The translations under genes and the position numbers were made by a program. Positions 27,516 through 37,850 of a stretch of 64,000 nt of DNA are shown here, in pieces (the stretch's first letter is position 1; each line of letters opens with the position of its first letter). The stretch covers positions 372,001 through 436,000 of the forward strand of contig NC_017586.1 of assembly GCF_000240165.1 (NCBI RefSeq), written 5' to 3'. The notes below the pieces were generated by a model. That model was given only the letters and a program-made list of their open reading frames with translations. It made no database searches and had not been told where the DNA came from. The DNA is from Streptantibioticus cattleyicolor NRRL 8057 = DSM 46488. GTDB lineage: Bacteria; Actinomycetota; Actinomycetes; Streptomycetales; Streptomycetaceae.

Positions 27516-27563
27516 GGTCGGCTCCGGTGACGGGGGTACGGCGGGGGGCCGGGGCGGGCCCGG

Positions 27564-28277
27564 CTACGAGGCGAACAGGCGCACCGGCCAGGCGGCGTGC
27601 GCCTCGGCGGTGATGTCGAGCAGGGGCGCGGAGGCGGCCGGCAGGGCGGCCACCCCCTGGTCGGCGGCGCGCCGGGCGGCGGCCACCGCCTGCCGCGCCA
27701 CCTGATCGAGTTCGGGGGCGAGGCGGGCGAGGACCGCGGTGGCCTGGAACGGGTCGAGGCTCAGCAGCCGCACGGCGGCGGTCGCCGGTCCGCCGACCGA
27801 CTCGTAGGCCGCCGCCTCGGCCGCGTCGTACGGCCCGAGTCCGGCCGCCGCGGCGGCCAACCCCAGCACCACCGGCTGGTGGGCGCCGCGCGGCCGGTGC
27901 TCGGCGAGCGCGGCCAGCGCCTGCGACGGCCAGGTGGCGCGGGCCGCCCGCATCATCTGCCGGCCCAGCTTGCGGGCGACCGCCCGCAACGCGGGCGAGG
28001 GGGTACGGGTGTCGGCGGCCTCGTCGAGCAGCAGCGGATCGACGCCGTCGGCAGCCGCGGCGGCGAGGGCGGCGGCGACCAGCCCGGCGGTGTGCAGCCG
28101 TCCCCGGCAGAACGCCTCCAGGCTCGCCGCGTCCCGCAGCCGTCCGGCCTTGACCGCGGCCTCCGCGCCACCGGAGTGGGCGTGGCCGCCGGCCGGGAAC
28201 CGCCCGTCGGCGAGCACGAGCAGCGCGGCCCGGGCGGCCGGGTGCGACGGGGCCTGGGGTGCGGGGGCAGCGGTCAT
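27564..28277 (-). CDS. ureF: Urease accessory protein UreF
   Basis: All-helical urease assembly factor of 237 aa that bridges UreD and UreG. The opening LLVLADGRFPAGGHAHSGG matches the UreF start (family D-x-x-F-P-x-G-x-x-x-H-S-x-G). The rest is alanine-rich helix, ending in ITAEAHAAWPVRLFAS, equivalent to the conserved C-terminal ExxHxxxxxRLFxS motif. ATG at 28277 was chosen so that the protein begins shortly before this motif; the ribosome site is weak. It is 67 bases downstream of ureC. Confidence 0.93.
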   Translation of the reverse strand: MTAAPAPQAPSHPAARAALLVLADGRFPAGGHAHSGGAEAAVKAGRLRDAASLEAFCRGRLHTAGLVAAALAAAAADGVDPLLLDEAADTRTPSPALRAVARKLGRQMMRAARATWPSQALAALAEHRPRGAHQPVVLGLAAAAAGLGPYDAAEAAAYESVGGPATAAVRLLSLDPFQATAVLARLAPELDQVARQAVAAARRAADQGVAALPAASAPLLDITAEAHAAWPVRLFAS

Positions 28278-28344
28278 GGCGGGGGCTTTCCACGAAGGAG
28301 GGGACGGGGCGGGCCGGCGCCCGCCCACCGGATGCGGCAAGGCG

Positions 28345-30058
<1,714 letters not shown>

Positions 30059-30066
<8 letters not shown>

Positions 30067-30412
30067 CGCGGTTCCCTCCGGCCGTCGGCGCGTCGGTGGC
30101 GTCCGGGTCGAGGGGGCCGGCGGTCTCGCCGCGCAGTCCGGCGACGATCCGGGCTCCGCTGATCGGCAGCAGTTCGACCTCGACCGGGATGCCCGGCTCG
30201 AAGCGGACGGCGGTGCCGGCCGGTACGGCCAGGCGCAGTCCGCGGGCGGCGGCGCGGTCGAAGTCGAGTCCGGGGTTGGCCTCGGCGAAGTGGTAATGGG
30301 AGCCGACCTGTACGGGGCGGTCGGCGCGGTTGAGCACGGTCAACCGGGTCACGGGCTTGCCGGCGCCCAGCATCACGGGCTCGTCGGCGAAGTGGATCTC
30401 TCCGGGGATCAT
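30059..30412 (-). CDS. ureB: Urease beta subunit
   Basis: Structural subunit of 117 aa. The opening MIPGEI and [40 protein letters not shown] are diagnostic for UreB. It starts 14 bases after ureA and overlaps ureC by eight bases. The last 15 residues ([14 protein letters not shown]) extend past the usual end and are probably unstructured. Confidence 0.97.
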
Positions 30413-30426
30413 CGGACGACGTCCTG

Positions 30427-30729
30427 TCAGGCGATCGGCTGGTGCACGGTGACGAGCTTGGTGCCGTCCGGAAAGGTGGCCTCCACCTGGACGTCCTTGA
30501 GCATCTCGGGGATGCCCTCCATGACCTCGTCGCGGGTGAGCACCTTGCGTCCGGAGGACATCAGCTCGGCGACGGTGTGGCCGTCGCGGGCGCCTTCGAG
30601 GATGTGGGAGGTGATCAGGGCCACCGCCTCGGGGTGGTTGAGCCTCAGTCCGCGGGCCCGGCGCTTTTCGGCCACGTCGGCTGCCACGTGGATCAGAAGG
30701 CGTTCCTGTTCATGCGGCGTCAGTTGCAC
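30427..30729 (-). CDS. ureA: Urease gamma subunit
   Basis: Structural subunit of 100 aa and first gene of the operon ureABCFGD. The start is GTG at 30729 preceded by GAGGTGG. The family opening [36 protein letters not shown], the block [19 protein letters not shown] and the C-terminal [14 protein letters not shown] are intact. The operon promoter must lie in the following 300-base gap. Confidence 0.98.
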   Translation of the reverse strand: MQLTPHEQERLLIHVAADVAEKRRARGLRLNHPEAVALITSHILEGARDGHTVAELMSSGRKVLTRDEVMEGIPEMLKDVQVEATFPDGTKLVTVHQPIA

Positions 30730-31028
30730 GCTTCACCACCTCACACGTCATCCCCGACGTGCGGCCCGGCGCGGCCGGGAAGCACGCCCGTTTGATCGAT
30801 CATCGCGCACCGGTGGTCAGAGTGACACGCCTTTGACCAGCCACTATCCAGGATTTTGCAGGGCGATTACATGTCTGGTTCGGCGTCATTTCGCGGGCGT
30901 TAACGAACCGTTCGGCCGGAACGGGCCGGGCGGAAGCGTTTCTTCCGCCCGGCGCCAAGGGGTGTGGCGCGGCCCGGCGGAACCGTTTCCTCCGGCGGAC
31001 CGCCACGCGGCGAACCGTTCCGCCGCAC
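30730..31028. other. Gap between ureA and antitoxin gene
   Basis: About 300 bases with no gene. It contains the palindrome TGATCGATCA near 30793, a strong hairpin (30925-30953) and three copies of GAACCGTT at 30905, 30980 and 31012. The urease promoter should lie in its first half. Confidence 0.5.
30925..30953 (-). terminator. Hairpin terminator after the YefM-like gene
   Basis: A perfect 12-bp stem (30925-30936 with 30942-30953) and 5-base loop, about 75 bases beyond the antitoxin stop codon at 31029. Confidence 0.65.
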
Positions 31029-31337
31029 TCAGGGGCCCGGGTGGCGCCCCGTACCGCCGGACGGGTCGATGTGTTCGGCCGCGATGCCGAAGCGCCCGCG
31101 TTCGCCGGTGGCGGACGCGACCGCGCCCAGCCGGGAGACGGTGGTGATCACCGGCTCCTCCACGGGCTCCGCGGCCTCCTCCGCTTCCTCGAGTCGTCGC
31201 AGGTCGGCGGCGGACACCAGGGCGACCAGCGGCCTGCCGTGCCGGGTGACGACGACTCTCTCCCCGCCGTAGACGACGCGGTTGATCAACTCCGCCAGTT
31301 CCGCGCGGGCTTGTGTCACCGGGACTTCATGGGCCAT
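31029..31337 (-). CDS. Orphan Phd/YefM-family antitoxin
   Basis: Antitoxin-type DNA-binding protein of 102 aa. The N-terminal half is a clear Phd/YefM fold: [47 protein letters not shown]. The C-terminal half, where a toxin would normally bind, is acidic then degenerate. No YoeB, Doc or PIN-like toxin gene is adjacent: downstream lies the urease operon, upstream the divergent ClpP-like gene. Upstream sequence contains TGTACA-centred dyads like the E. coli YefM operator. It may therefore be an orphan repressor controlling itself and the ClpP-like pair. The start has a poorly spaced GGGAG; a leaderless start is possible. Confidence 0.85.
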   Translation of the reverse strand: MAHEVPVTQARAELAELINRVVYGGERVVVTRHGRPLVALVSAADLRRLEEAEEAAEPVEEPVITTVSRLGAVASATGERGRFGIAAEHIDPSGGTGRHPGP

Positions 31338-31354
31338 GCTCCCATGATAACCAA

Positions 31355-31380
31355 ATGTACGTCCTGTACATTCTGCACAG
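31355..31380. promoter_or_regulatory. Overlapping TGTACA-type dyads between YefM-like and ClpP-like genes
   Basis: ATGTAC, five bases, GTACAT (31355-31371) overlaps CTGTACATTCTGCACAG (31364-31380), each matching 6 of 8 symmetric pairs. Located in the 74-base gap between divergent starts. Known YefM operators in E. coli are built on TGTACA cores, so this is the likely binding site. Confidence 0.6.
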
Positions 31381-31411
31381 GCGCCGGATCCGGCGCCCCG
31401 GAGGAGTCGTG

Positions 31412-32065
31412 ATGCGCCAGCCGTCCGCAGTCCCGCCCGCGCCGACCGCCCGTTACGTGCTGCCGGAGTTCACCGAACGCACCAGCCAGGGCCTGCTGGC
31501 CATGAACCCCTACGGCAAGCTGCTCTCCGAGCGGGTGATCTTCCTCGGCACCCCGGTCGACGACACCGCGGCCAACGACGTGATGGCCCAGCTGGTGCAC
31601 CTCGAATACGCCTCGCCCGACCAGGACATCCAGCTCTACATCAACTCGCCCGGCGGCTCGTTCACGGCGATGACGGCGGTCTACGACACCATGCGGTACA
31701 TCAGCTGCGACATCCAGACGGTCTGCCTCGGCCAGGCCGTCGCCGCGGCGGCGCTGCTGCTGGCGGCGGGCACCCCGGGCAAGCGGCTCGCCCTGCCCGG
31801 CGCCCGGATCGTGCTGGAGCAGCCGGCCATCCCCGAGCCCGTCCAGGGCACCACCGCCGACCTGGAGATCCAGGCCGCCGAGATGGAACGCCGGCGCACC
31901 CGCACCGCCGAGCTGCTGGCCGAGCACACCGGCCGGCCGATCGAGCGGATCCAGGCCGACATCGAGCGCGCCACCGTCCTCGACGGCCCCGGGGCCCGCG
32001 CGTACGGCCTGGTCGACCACCTCACCCGCAGCCGCAAGGCCCCCGCCGCACCCGGCCCGAGGTGA
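31412..32065 (+). CDS. ClpP-family protein lacking the catalytic triad
   Basis: ClpP fold, 217 aa, ATG at 31412 behind GGAGGAG. Family blocks are well kept: [54 protein letters not shown] and [11 protein letters not shown]. But each catalytic residue is gone: the Ser of GQAAS is Ala111 (GQAVAA), the His of MIHQP is Glu136 (VLEQP) and the Asp after the ER(D) position is Ala187 (DIERAT). The conserved structure with a lost active site suggests a regulatory or structural ring subunit rather than decay. It is translationally coupled (GTGA) to a small helical protein gene and divergent from a YefM-like gene. Streptomycetes have several clpP paralogues; active ones are elsewhere. Confidence 0.92.
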   Translation: MRQPSAVPPAPTARYVLPEFTERTSQGLLAMNPYGKLLSERVIFLGTPVDDTAANDVMAQLVHLEYASPDQDIQLYINSPGGSFTAMTAVYDTMRYISCDIQTVCLGQAVAAAALLLAAGTPGKRLALPGARIVLEQPAIPEPVQGTTADLEIQAAEMERRRTRTAELLAEHTGRPIERIQADIERATVLDGPGARAYGLVDHLTRSRKAPAAPGPR

Positions 32066-32379
32066 GCGAGGTGGTCCCCGAACTGCCGCCGCTGCCCGCC
32101 CTCACCCGGGCCGAGGGCGAGGTCATCGACCGCTATCTGGAAGCCGCCGACCTGCTCGGGAAGATCAACCCGGCGCGCACCACGCAGACGTACTCCGCGC
32201 TGCGCGCCGCCCAGGCGCTGGTGGCCCGGGCCACGGAACTGCGGGCCGCGCTCGAGCTGATGTACGAGCGCGGCGAACACGAGCTGCACACCAGGGTGCT
32301 GGCGGAGGCCATGCGCGTCCTCGACGGCGAACGGCGCGCGGGAAGGCCCGCGATCCCTCCGGAGCAGCCGCCGCGGTGA
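32062..32379 (+). CDS. Small helical protein coupled to the ClpP-like gene
   Basis: Unrecognised protein of 105 aa. GTG at 32062 overlaps the ClpP-like stop (GTGA), which argues for stoichiometric production. Residues about 15-90 are predicted helical: [74 protein letters not shown]; the ends are Pro-rich. No metal site, membrane helix or DNA-binding motif is seen. A partner or adaptor of the inactive ClpP-like protein is the simplest idea. Confidence 0.8.
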   Translation: MSEVVPELPPLPALTRAEGEVIDRYLEAADLLGKINPARTTQTYSALRAAQALVARATELRAALELMYERGEHELHTRVLAEAMRVLDGERRAGRPAIPPEQPPR

Positions 32380-32649
32380 GGCGCCGGCCCGCGGGAAGGC
32401 CCGGGGCGTACGCCATCGGGGCGAGGGTGATCCGCCCGGGCGGAGTCGATTTCCACCGTACGGCGGATTCGCCACTCCCGTGGTGCATCCTTCCTTGACG
32501 TTTTCTCAGCCCCGCAACACGCGTGTGACCAGCGGTAGTTACCGGCCGGGATCGGCGACACGGGTGGTTCGGCACGATCGGCGACACTGGCATCGGTGCG
32601 CCATCATCCGTGGTGACGACAAGCCCCCGCCGCGGTGGCGGGGCGGTCC
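32380..32649. other. Upstream region of the riboswitch unit
   Basis: No gene. GATCGGCGACAC occurs twice, at 32550-32561 and 32576-32587. A small hairpin (32625-32631 with 32637-32643) lies just before the riboswitch. The promoter for the leader RNA is probably here. Confidence 0.45.
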
Positions 32650-32836
32650 GGGCGCACGCCGAGTCCTGCCGGCGCCCGGACGCCAGGTCGACACCACAGC
32701 TTGGCAGGAGCGGAGGACCCGATCATGACGGGGCCGTCCGGGCGCACCGGTAGCGGCCCCTTGGGGTGAAGCCGCGCGAGAGCGGCCGGGCATCTTCGCC
32801 TGCCCGAACCCGACAGGCCATCCTTCGCAGGCGCTA
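32650..32836 (+). ncRNA. c-di-AMP (ydaO/yuaA-type) riboswitch
   Basis: Cis-regulatory leader RNA binding cyclic di-AMP, a few bases before a secreted NlpC/P60 hydrolase gene. The conserved elements occur in order: CGCCGAGTCC near 32657, GGAGGACCC at 32712-32720, TTGGGGTGAAGCCGC at 32761, GCGGCCGGGCAT, then TGCCCGAACCCGACAGG at 32801-32817 and a closing GCAGGCGCT near 32828. TCCTGCC (32664-32670) pairs with GGCAGGA (32703-32709), and CGCC (32657) with GGCG (32830) for the closing stem. In Streptomyces this class usually turns cell-wall hydrolase genes off at high c-di-AMP. Exact ends are approximate. Confidence 0.88.
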
Positions 32837-32852
32837 GGACGAAGGGGTGCGC

Positions 32853-33326
32853 ATGTCTGCACCGTCTGGCTCTCCCGCCCTGTTCGGCCGAGCCGCGACC
32901 ACATCGCTCCTGACCACCGCCGCCCTCGCCGCCGGGGCCCTCGTCCCCGGCCTGCCCGCGCCCGCCCGCGGCGCCACCGTGGCCGGCCGGGTGCTGGAGG
33001 TGGTCGCCGCCAAGCAGGGCTCACCGTACGAGTACGGGGCGACCGGCCCGTCCCGGTTCGACTGCTCGGGGCTGACGCTCTACGCCTTCCGCGCGGTGGG
33101 CCGTTCGCTGCCGCGCACCGCGGCCGACCAGTACCAGCGGACCCGGCACGTGGCCGCCGCCGCCCGGGCCCCCGGTGACCTCGTCTTCTTCCACCACGGC
33201 GACGGCGTCTACCACGTCGGCGTCTACGCCGGCCACAACCGGATGTGGCACGCCCCGAAGAGCGGCGCCCGGGTGCGGCTGGAGCGGATCTGGACGCCGG
33301 ACGTCTGGTACGGCCGGGTGAGGTGA
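32853..33326 (+). CDS. Secreted NlpC/P60 peptidoglycan hydrolase
   Basis: Cleaves stem peptides of peptidoglycan outside the cell, 157 aa. AAGGGG lies five bases before ATG at 32853, so this start is preferred to GTG at 32847. A signal peptide covers about residues 1-41. The catalytic domain is complete: nucleophile Cys in FDCSGLT, His in VYHVGVYAG and the third residue region MWHAPKSG. It has no cell-wall binding or coiled-coil domain, so it is a minimal hydrolase. Expression is expected to be governed by the c-di-AMP riboswitch directly upstream. Confidence 0.94.
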   Translation: MSAPSGSPALFGRAATTSLLTTAALAAGALVPGLPAPARGATVAGRVLEVVAAKQGSPYEYGATGPSRFDCSGLTLYAFRAVGRSLPRTAADQYQRTRHVAAAARAPGDLVFFHHGDGVYHVGVYAGHNRMWHAPKSGARVRLERIWTPDVWYGRVR

Positions 33327-33359
33327 GCCGCCGCGCCGTTCCGTGCGGGCAGCGGCGGC
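33327..33359. terminator. Small hairpin between convergent genes
   Basis: GCCGCCGC (33327-33334) pairs with GCGGCGGC (33352-33359) in the gap between the NlpC/P60 stop and the kinase-like gene stop. Possible bidirectional terminator. Confidence 0.4.
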
Positions 33360-33363
33360 CGGG

Positions 33364-33825
33364 TCACCGCGCGCCCGCCTCGCCGGCGGGTTCCGGCCCG
33401 GCCGCCGCAGTCCGCCAGGGCAGCGCGATCCACACCGTCTTGCCGCCCTCCGCGGTCGGCTCGACCGTCACGCAACCGCCGGCTTCGGCCGCGAGGTGGG
33501 CGACGATGAGCAGCCCGCGGCCGTTGTCCCGGTCCGGGGCGGGGGGCAGCCGCCGGGGGCGGCGGGGGTGGCCGTCGGTGATCCCGAGGCGCAGCCACTC
33601 GTGCTCGTCGAGGCGGAGGCCGACGGTGAAGTCGGGCGAGCGTCCGCCGGTGTGGCGGATGGCGTTGGTGGCGAGTTCGGAGACGATGAGCCGGACGGCG
33701 TCGGCCGCCGGGGCGTCCTTCGGCAGCCCCCAGTCGGCGAGGACCCCGGTGACGTAGCCGCGCGCGACGGAGACCGAGGCGGGCTCGCTCGGCAGCGTGA
33801 CGGAAGCTTCCTGATGGTCTGCCAT
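33364..33825 (-). CDS. RsbW/SpoIIAB-like ATP-binding protein (HATPase_c_2)
   Basis: Anti-sigma-factor-type serine kinase fold, 153 aa. The N-box is in LIVSELATNAIRHTG, the G1 box is weak (RLGITDGHPRRP) and the ATP-lid region shows DNGRGLLIVAHLA. ATG at 33825 gives the usual short N-terminus (SVTLPSEPASVSVARGYV). Streptomycetes encode dozens of such proteins; partners are sigma factors or anti-anti-sigma proteins, none of which is adjacent. The biotin gene bioF follows further upstream on the same strand but after a gap. Confidence 0.9.
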   Translation of the reverse strand: MADHQEASVTLPSEPASVSVARGYVTGVLADWGLPKDAPAADAVRLIVSELATNAIRHTGGRSPDFTVGLRLDEHEWLRLGITDGHPRRPRRLPPAPDRDNGRGLLIVAHLAAEAGGCVTVEPTAEGGKTVWIALPWRTAAAGPEPAGEAGAR

Positions 33826-34022
33826 CGCGTCGTCGTCCCTTGTCCACCGGCTCGCCAAGCTACGGCGGCCGGGAGGACCGGCCGCCGGAGCCCCCATGCT
33901 GCCGCCGCGGCCCGCGCGGGCGCCAACGAATGCATATGCCTGTCCCTCGAAGCGGTGAACTCTGCCTGGGCGGGCGGCATTTGGGGGCGCGGACGGCATA
34001 TCGGCGAGCCGGGGCGCGGTCG

Positions 34023-35243
34023 TCAACCCGCCTTGGACGCAAGGGCCTTGGCGCCCTCCGGTGCCGCACCGGCGATGACGTCGACGGCCCGTGCCACCTC
34101 ACGGTCGGTCAGGTCCGCGCGCGCCGACAGCCTCAGCCGGGAGATGCCGTCGGGGACGGACGGCGGCCGGAAGCAGCCGACGGCGACCCCGGCGACCCGG
34201 CAGTCGGCGGCCCAGCGCACCGCCGACTCCGGGCACGGCGCCCGTACCGACAGCACGCAGGCGTCCGGCCGCGCGGAGACCAGTCCGGCGGCGGTCACCC
34301 CGTGGTGGAGCAGTGACGCGACCTGGCGTGCCCGTTCCGCCCGTTCCGGCTCGCGGCGCAGCAGCCGCAGCGCGGCCAGCGCGCCGCCGACCGCGGCCGG
34401 GGCGAGTCCGGTGTCGAAGATGAACGTCCGGGCGGAGTTGACCAGGTGCTCGATGACCGGCGCCGGGCCGAGCACCGCGCCGCCCTGGGCGCCGAGCGCC
34501 TTGGAGAGGGTGACGGTGGCCACCACCCCGGGGGCGCCGGCGAGCCCGACGGAGGCCGGCAGTCCGCGCCCGCCCGCGCCGAGGACGCCGAGTCCGTGCG
34601 CGTCGTCCACCAGCAGCGCGGCCCCGGCCGTCCGGCACACCTCGGCGAGGCCGGCCAGCGGTGCCGCGTCCCCGTCCACCGAGAAGACCGAGTCGGTGAC
34701 GACCAGGGCGCTGCCGGGGTGGCCGTCGAGCGCCTTGCCGACCGCTTCGGGGTCGCGGTGCGGGACGACGAGGCGCCGGGCGCGGGCCAGCCGGCAGCCG
34801 TCGATGAGCGAGGCGTGGTTGGCCTCGTCGGAGACGATCAGCGCGTCGGGCCCGGAGAGCGCGGTGACGGCGGCCAGGTTGGCGGCGTAGCCGGTGGCGA
34901 AGACCAGGGCCGCCTCGAAGCCGCAGAACTCGGCGAGTTCGGCCTCCAGCCGGGCGTGCAGTTCGGTGGAGCCGGTGACCAGCCGGGACCCGGTGGAGCC
35001 GGCGCCCCAGCGCAGCGCGGCGTCGGCGGCGGCCCGGGTCACCTCCGGGTGGCGGGCGAGCCCGAGGTAGTCGTTGCCGGCCAGGTCGAGGTGGGCGCTG
35101 TCGGCCGCGCGGGGCCGCAGCACCCGGACGAGCCCGGCCCGGCGCCGTACCTCCGCCCGGGCCGTGAGCCAGCCGAACGGGTCGGCCGGGGCGGCCCCGG
35201 TACGGGCACCGGAGGCGGAGCGGTGATCAGCGGCAGGCGTCAT
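34023..35243 (-). CDS. bioF: 8-amino-7-oxononanoate synthase
   Basis: PLP enzyme condensing pimeloyl-ACP/CoA with L-alanine, first committed ring-assembly step of biotin synthesis, 406 aa. LDLAGNDYLGLARHPEV, GSTGSRLVTGSTELHARLEAELA, VFSVDGDAAPL, DDAHGLGVLG and the PLP-binding Lys in TVTLSKALGAQGG are all typical. ATG at 35243 was chosen as the first Met consistent with family length. It is divergent from bioBAD, the arrangement often seen in Streptomyces, with an imperfect dyad in between that may coordinate expression. Confidence 0.95.
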   Translation of the reverse strand: MTPAADHRSASGARTGAAPADPFGWLTARAEVRRRAGLVRVLRPRAADSAHLDLAGNDYLGLARHPEVTRAAADAALRWGAGSTGSRLVTGSTELHARLEAELAEFCGFEAALVFATGYAANLAAVTALSGPDALIVSDEANHASLIDGCRLARARRLVVPHRDPEAVGKALDGHPGSALVVTDSVFSVDGDAAPLAGLAEVCRTAGAALLVDDAHGLGVLGAGGRGLPASVGLAGAPGVVATVTLSKALGAQGGAVLGPAPVIEHLVNSARTFIFDTGLAPAAVGGALAALRLLRREPERAERARQVASLLHHGVTAAGLVSARPDACVLSVRAPCPESAVRWAADCRVAGVAVGCFRPPSVPDGISRLRLSARADLTDREVARAVDVIAGAAPEGAKALASKAG

Positions 35244-35260
35244 GACGGTCCCGGGTGGTC

Positions 35261-35284
35261 GGTTGGTTTGCAGGCAACCTAACC
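35261..35284. promoter_or_regulatory. Imperfect dyad between bioF and bioB
   Basis: A 24-base inverted repeat (outer arms GGTT and AACC, inner arms TTTGC and GCAA) with 9 of 12 positions symmetric, 18 bases upstream of bioF. A candidate biotin-pathway operator; it does not obviously match the mycobacterial BioQ box as I remember it. Confidence 0.4.
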
Positions 35285-35390
35285 CGGCGCGGGGCGGTCG
35301 GCCGATGTGGTGATCCACACACGCCGACTGCCGTGACTTGTGTCATCCCGCACTGGTCCGAGCCCTTCCGCTCGGCCAGGATCTAACCCC

Positions 35391-36551
35391 ATGGACCTGC
35401 TGAAGACGCTGGTGGACAAGGGACTGCGGGGCGAGTCGCCGACCCGCGAGGAGGCGCTGGCGGTGCTGGCCACCTCCGACGACGAACTGCTGGACGTGGT
35501 AGCCGCGGCCGGCCGGGTGCGCCGCAGGTGGTTCGGGCGGCGGGTGAAGCTCAACTATCTGGTCAACCTCAAGTCGGGGCTGTGTCCGGAGGATTGCTCG
35601 TACTGCTCGCAGCGGCTCGGCTCGGGTGCCGACATCCTCAAGTACACCTGGCTGGGGCCCAAGGAGGCGTCCGAGGCGGCGGCGGCCGGGGTGGCCGGCG
35701 GCGCCAAGCGGGTCTGCCTGGTGGCCAGCGGACGCGGCCCCACCGACCGGGACGTCGACCGGGTGGCGAAGACCATCGAGGCCATCAAGGAGCACAACGA
35801 GGACGTGGAGGTCTGCGCCTGCCTCGGCCTGCTCTCCGACGGCCAGGCCGAACGGCTGCGGGCGGCCGGCGCCGATGCCTACAACCACAACCTCAACACC
35901 TCCGAGAACACCTACGGCGACATCTGCACCACGCATGACTTCGCCGACCGGGTGGCCACCGTCAAGCAGGCCCAGGGCGCCGGGATGTCGGCGTGCTCCG
36001 GGCTGATCGCGGGGATGGGCGAGAGCGACGAGGACCTGGTGGACGTGGTCTTCGCGCTGCGCGGACTCGACCCGGACTCGGTGCCGGTCAACTTCCTGAT
36101 CCCGTTCGAGGGCACCCCGCTGGCCAAGGAGTGGACGCTGACGCCGCAGCGGTGCCTGCGGATCCTGGCGATGGTGCGGTTCGTCTGCCCGGACGTGGAG
36201 GTGCGGCTGGCCGGCGGGCGCGAGATCCATCTGCGGACCCTCCAGCCGCTCGCCCTGCACCTGGTCAACTCCGTCTTCCTGGGCGACTACCTGACCAGCG
36301 AGGGCCAGGCGGGCAAGGCCGACCTGGAGATGATCGCCGACGCCGGCTTCGAGGTGGAGGGCGCGGGGACGGCCACGCTGCCGGAGCACCGGCGGGGCGC
36401 GGCGGGCGGCTGCGGTCACGCCGAGGGCTCCTGCGCGCCGCGGCCGGACACGGCGCAGGAGGACGCGTCCGCCGTGCCCGCCGCCGCGCGCACCGACCTG
36501 GTCGCCGTGCGCCGCCGTGGCGCCGGTACCGACCTGCCGCCCAATGCGTGA
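35391..36551 (+). CDS. bioB: Biotin synthase
   Basis: Radical SAM enzyme inserting sulfur into dethiobiotin, 386 aa. The SAM cluster motif is C-x3-C-x2-C (Cys65, Cys69, Cys72 in [12 protein letters not shown]). [23 protein letters not shown] and the sacrificial-cluster region AGGREIHLR are intact. The C-terminal 65 residues ([10 protein letters not shown] and a long Ala/Arg tail) extend beyond the usual end and contain extra Cys/His. ATG at 35391 is preferred. The stop overlaps bioA by eight bases. Confidence 0.97.
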   Translation: MDLLKTLVDKGLRGESPTREEALAVLATSDDELLDVVAAAGRVRRRWFGRRVKLNYLVNLKSGLCPEDCSYCSQRLGSGADILKYTWLGPKEASEAAAAGVAGGAKRVCLVASGRGPTDRDVDRVAKTIEAIKEHNEDVEVCACLGLLSDGQAERLRAAGADAYNHNLNTSENTYGDICTTHDFADRVATVKQAQGAGMSACSGLIAGMGESDEDLVDVVFALRGLDPDSVPVNFLIPFEGTPLAKEWTLTPQRCLRILAMVRFVCPDVEVRLAGGREIHLRTLQPLALHLVNSVFLGDYLTSEGQAGKADLEMIADAGFEVEGAGTATLPEHRRGAAGGCGHAEGSCAPRPDTAQEDASAVPAAARTDLVAVRRRGAGTDLPPNA

Positions 36552-37848
36552 GGCGGACGGCGTCCGCGAGCTGCTGCGGCTCGACCGGGCGCACGTGTGG
36601 CATCCGTACGGCCCGATGCCCGGCCGGGAGGAGCCGCTGGTGGTGGAGTCGGCCGCCGGGGTCCGGCTGCGGGTGGCGGCGCTGGACGGCGGACGAACCG
36701 AGCTGGTGGACGGCATGTCGTCGTGGTGGTCGGCGATCCACGGCTACAACCACCCGGTGCTCAACGAGGCGGCCCGCGGCCAGTTGGAGCGGATGAGCCA
36801 TGTGATGTTCGGCGGGCTCACCCATGAGCCGGCCGTCCGGCTCGCCACCCGGCTGGTGGAGATCACCCCGGAGCCGTTGCGCCATGTCTTCCTGGCCGAC
36901 TCCGGGTCGGTCTCGGTCGAGGTGGCGGTCAAGATGTGCCTGCAGTACTGGCGTTCCGTGGGGCGTCCGGCCAAGCGGCGGCTGCTGACCTGGCGCGGCG
37001 GCTACCACGGGGACACCTGGCAGCCGATGTCGGTGTGCGATCCGGACGGCGGCATGCACCACCTGTGGTCCGGGCTGCTGCCGGCGCAGGTCTTCGCGGA
37101 CGCCCCACCGGGCGGCTTCGCCGACGAGCCCGACCCCGGATACCGCGACCACCTGCGGGACCTGATCGCCCGGGACGCCGACGAGCTGGCCGCGGTGGTC
37201 GTGGAGCCGGTGGTGCAGGGCGCGGGCGGGATGCGCTTCCACTCCCCCGGTTACCTGCGGGTGCTGCGGGAGGCCTGCGACGAGCACGACGTCCTGCTGG
37301 TGCTGGACGAGATCGCCACCGGTTTCGGCCGCACCGGTGCCCTGTTCGCGGCCGGGCACGCCGGGGTGGCCCCCGATGTGATGTGCGTGGGCAAGGCGCT
37401 GACCGGCGGTTACCTGACGCTGGCGGCCACGTTGTGCACGTCCCGGGTGGCCGAGGGGATCTCCGGCGGCGCGGTGCCGGTGCTGGCGCACGGGCCGACG
37501 TTCATGGGCAACCCGCTGGCCGCCGCGGTGGCCGGTGCCTCCATCGACCTGCTGCTCGGCCAGGACTGGGCCGGCGAGGTCCGGCGGATCGAGTCGGGGC
37601 TGCGCGCCGGGCTGGCCCCCGCCGCCGCGCTGCCCGGGGTGCGGGACGTCCGCGTGCTGGGCGCGATCGGGGTGGTGCAGCTCGACCACGACGTGGACGT
37701 GGCCGCCGCCACCCGGGCCGCGGTGCGCGCCGGGGTGTGGCTGCGTCCGTTCCGCGACCTGATCTACACCATGCCGCCGTACGTCACCGGGGACGACGAC
37801 GTGGCACGTATCTGCGCGGCGGTGCTGGCCGCGGCGAGGGAGGGCTGA
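36544..37848 (+). CDS. bioA: Adenosylmethionine-8-amino-7-oxononanoate aminotransferase
   Basis: PLP aminotransferase producing 7,8-diaminononanoate with SAM as amino donor, 434 aa. [10 protein letters not shown] at the start, [25 protein letters not shown]-like [35 protein letters not shown] and the PLP Lys in [11 protein letters not shown] identify BioA rather than another class III transaminase. It overlaps bioB and is followed three bases... more exactly two bases later by bioD, so bioBAD is one operon. Confidence 0.96.
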   Translation: MREADGVRELLRLDRAHVWHPYGPMPGREEPLVVESAAGVRLRVAALDGGRTELVDGMSSWWSAIHGYNHPVLNEAARGQLERMSHVMFGGLTHEPAVRLATRLVEITPEPLRHVFLADSGSVSVEVAVKMCLQYWRSVGRPAKRRLLTWRGGYHGDTWQPMSVCDPDGGMHHLWSGLLPAQVFADAPPGGFADEPDPGYRDHLRDLIARDADELAAVVVEPVVQGAGGMRFHSPGYLRVLREACDEHDVLLVLDEIATGFGRTGALFAAGHAGVAPDVMCVGKALTGGYLTLAATLCTSRVAEGISGGAVPVLAHGPTFMGNPLAAAVAGASIDLLLGQDWAGEVRRIESGLRAGLAPAAALPGVRDVRVLGAIGVVQLDHDVDVAAATRAAVRAGVWLRPFRDLIYTMPPYVTGDDDVARICAAVLAAAREG

Positions 37849-37850
37849 CG

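Noticed and set aside
31355-31380. PopR/ClgR operator for a clpP operon
   Set aside because: The sequence does not fit either motif as I recall them; TGTACA half-sites fit a YefM-type site better.
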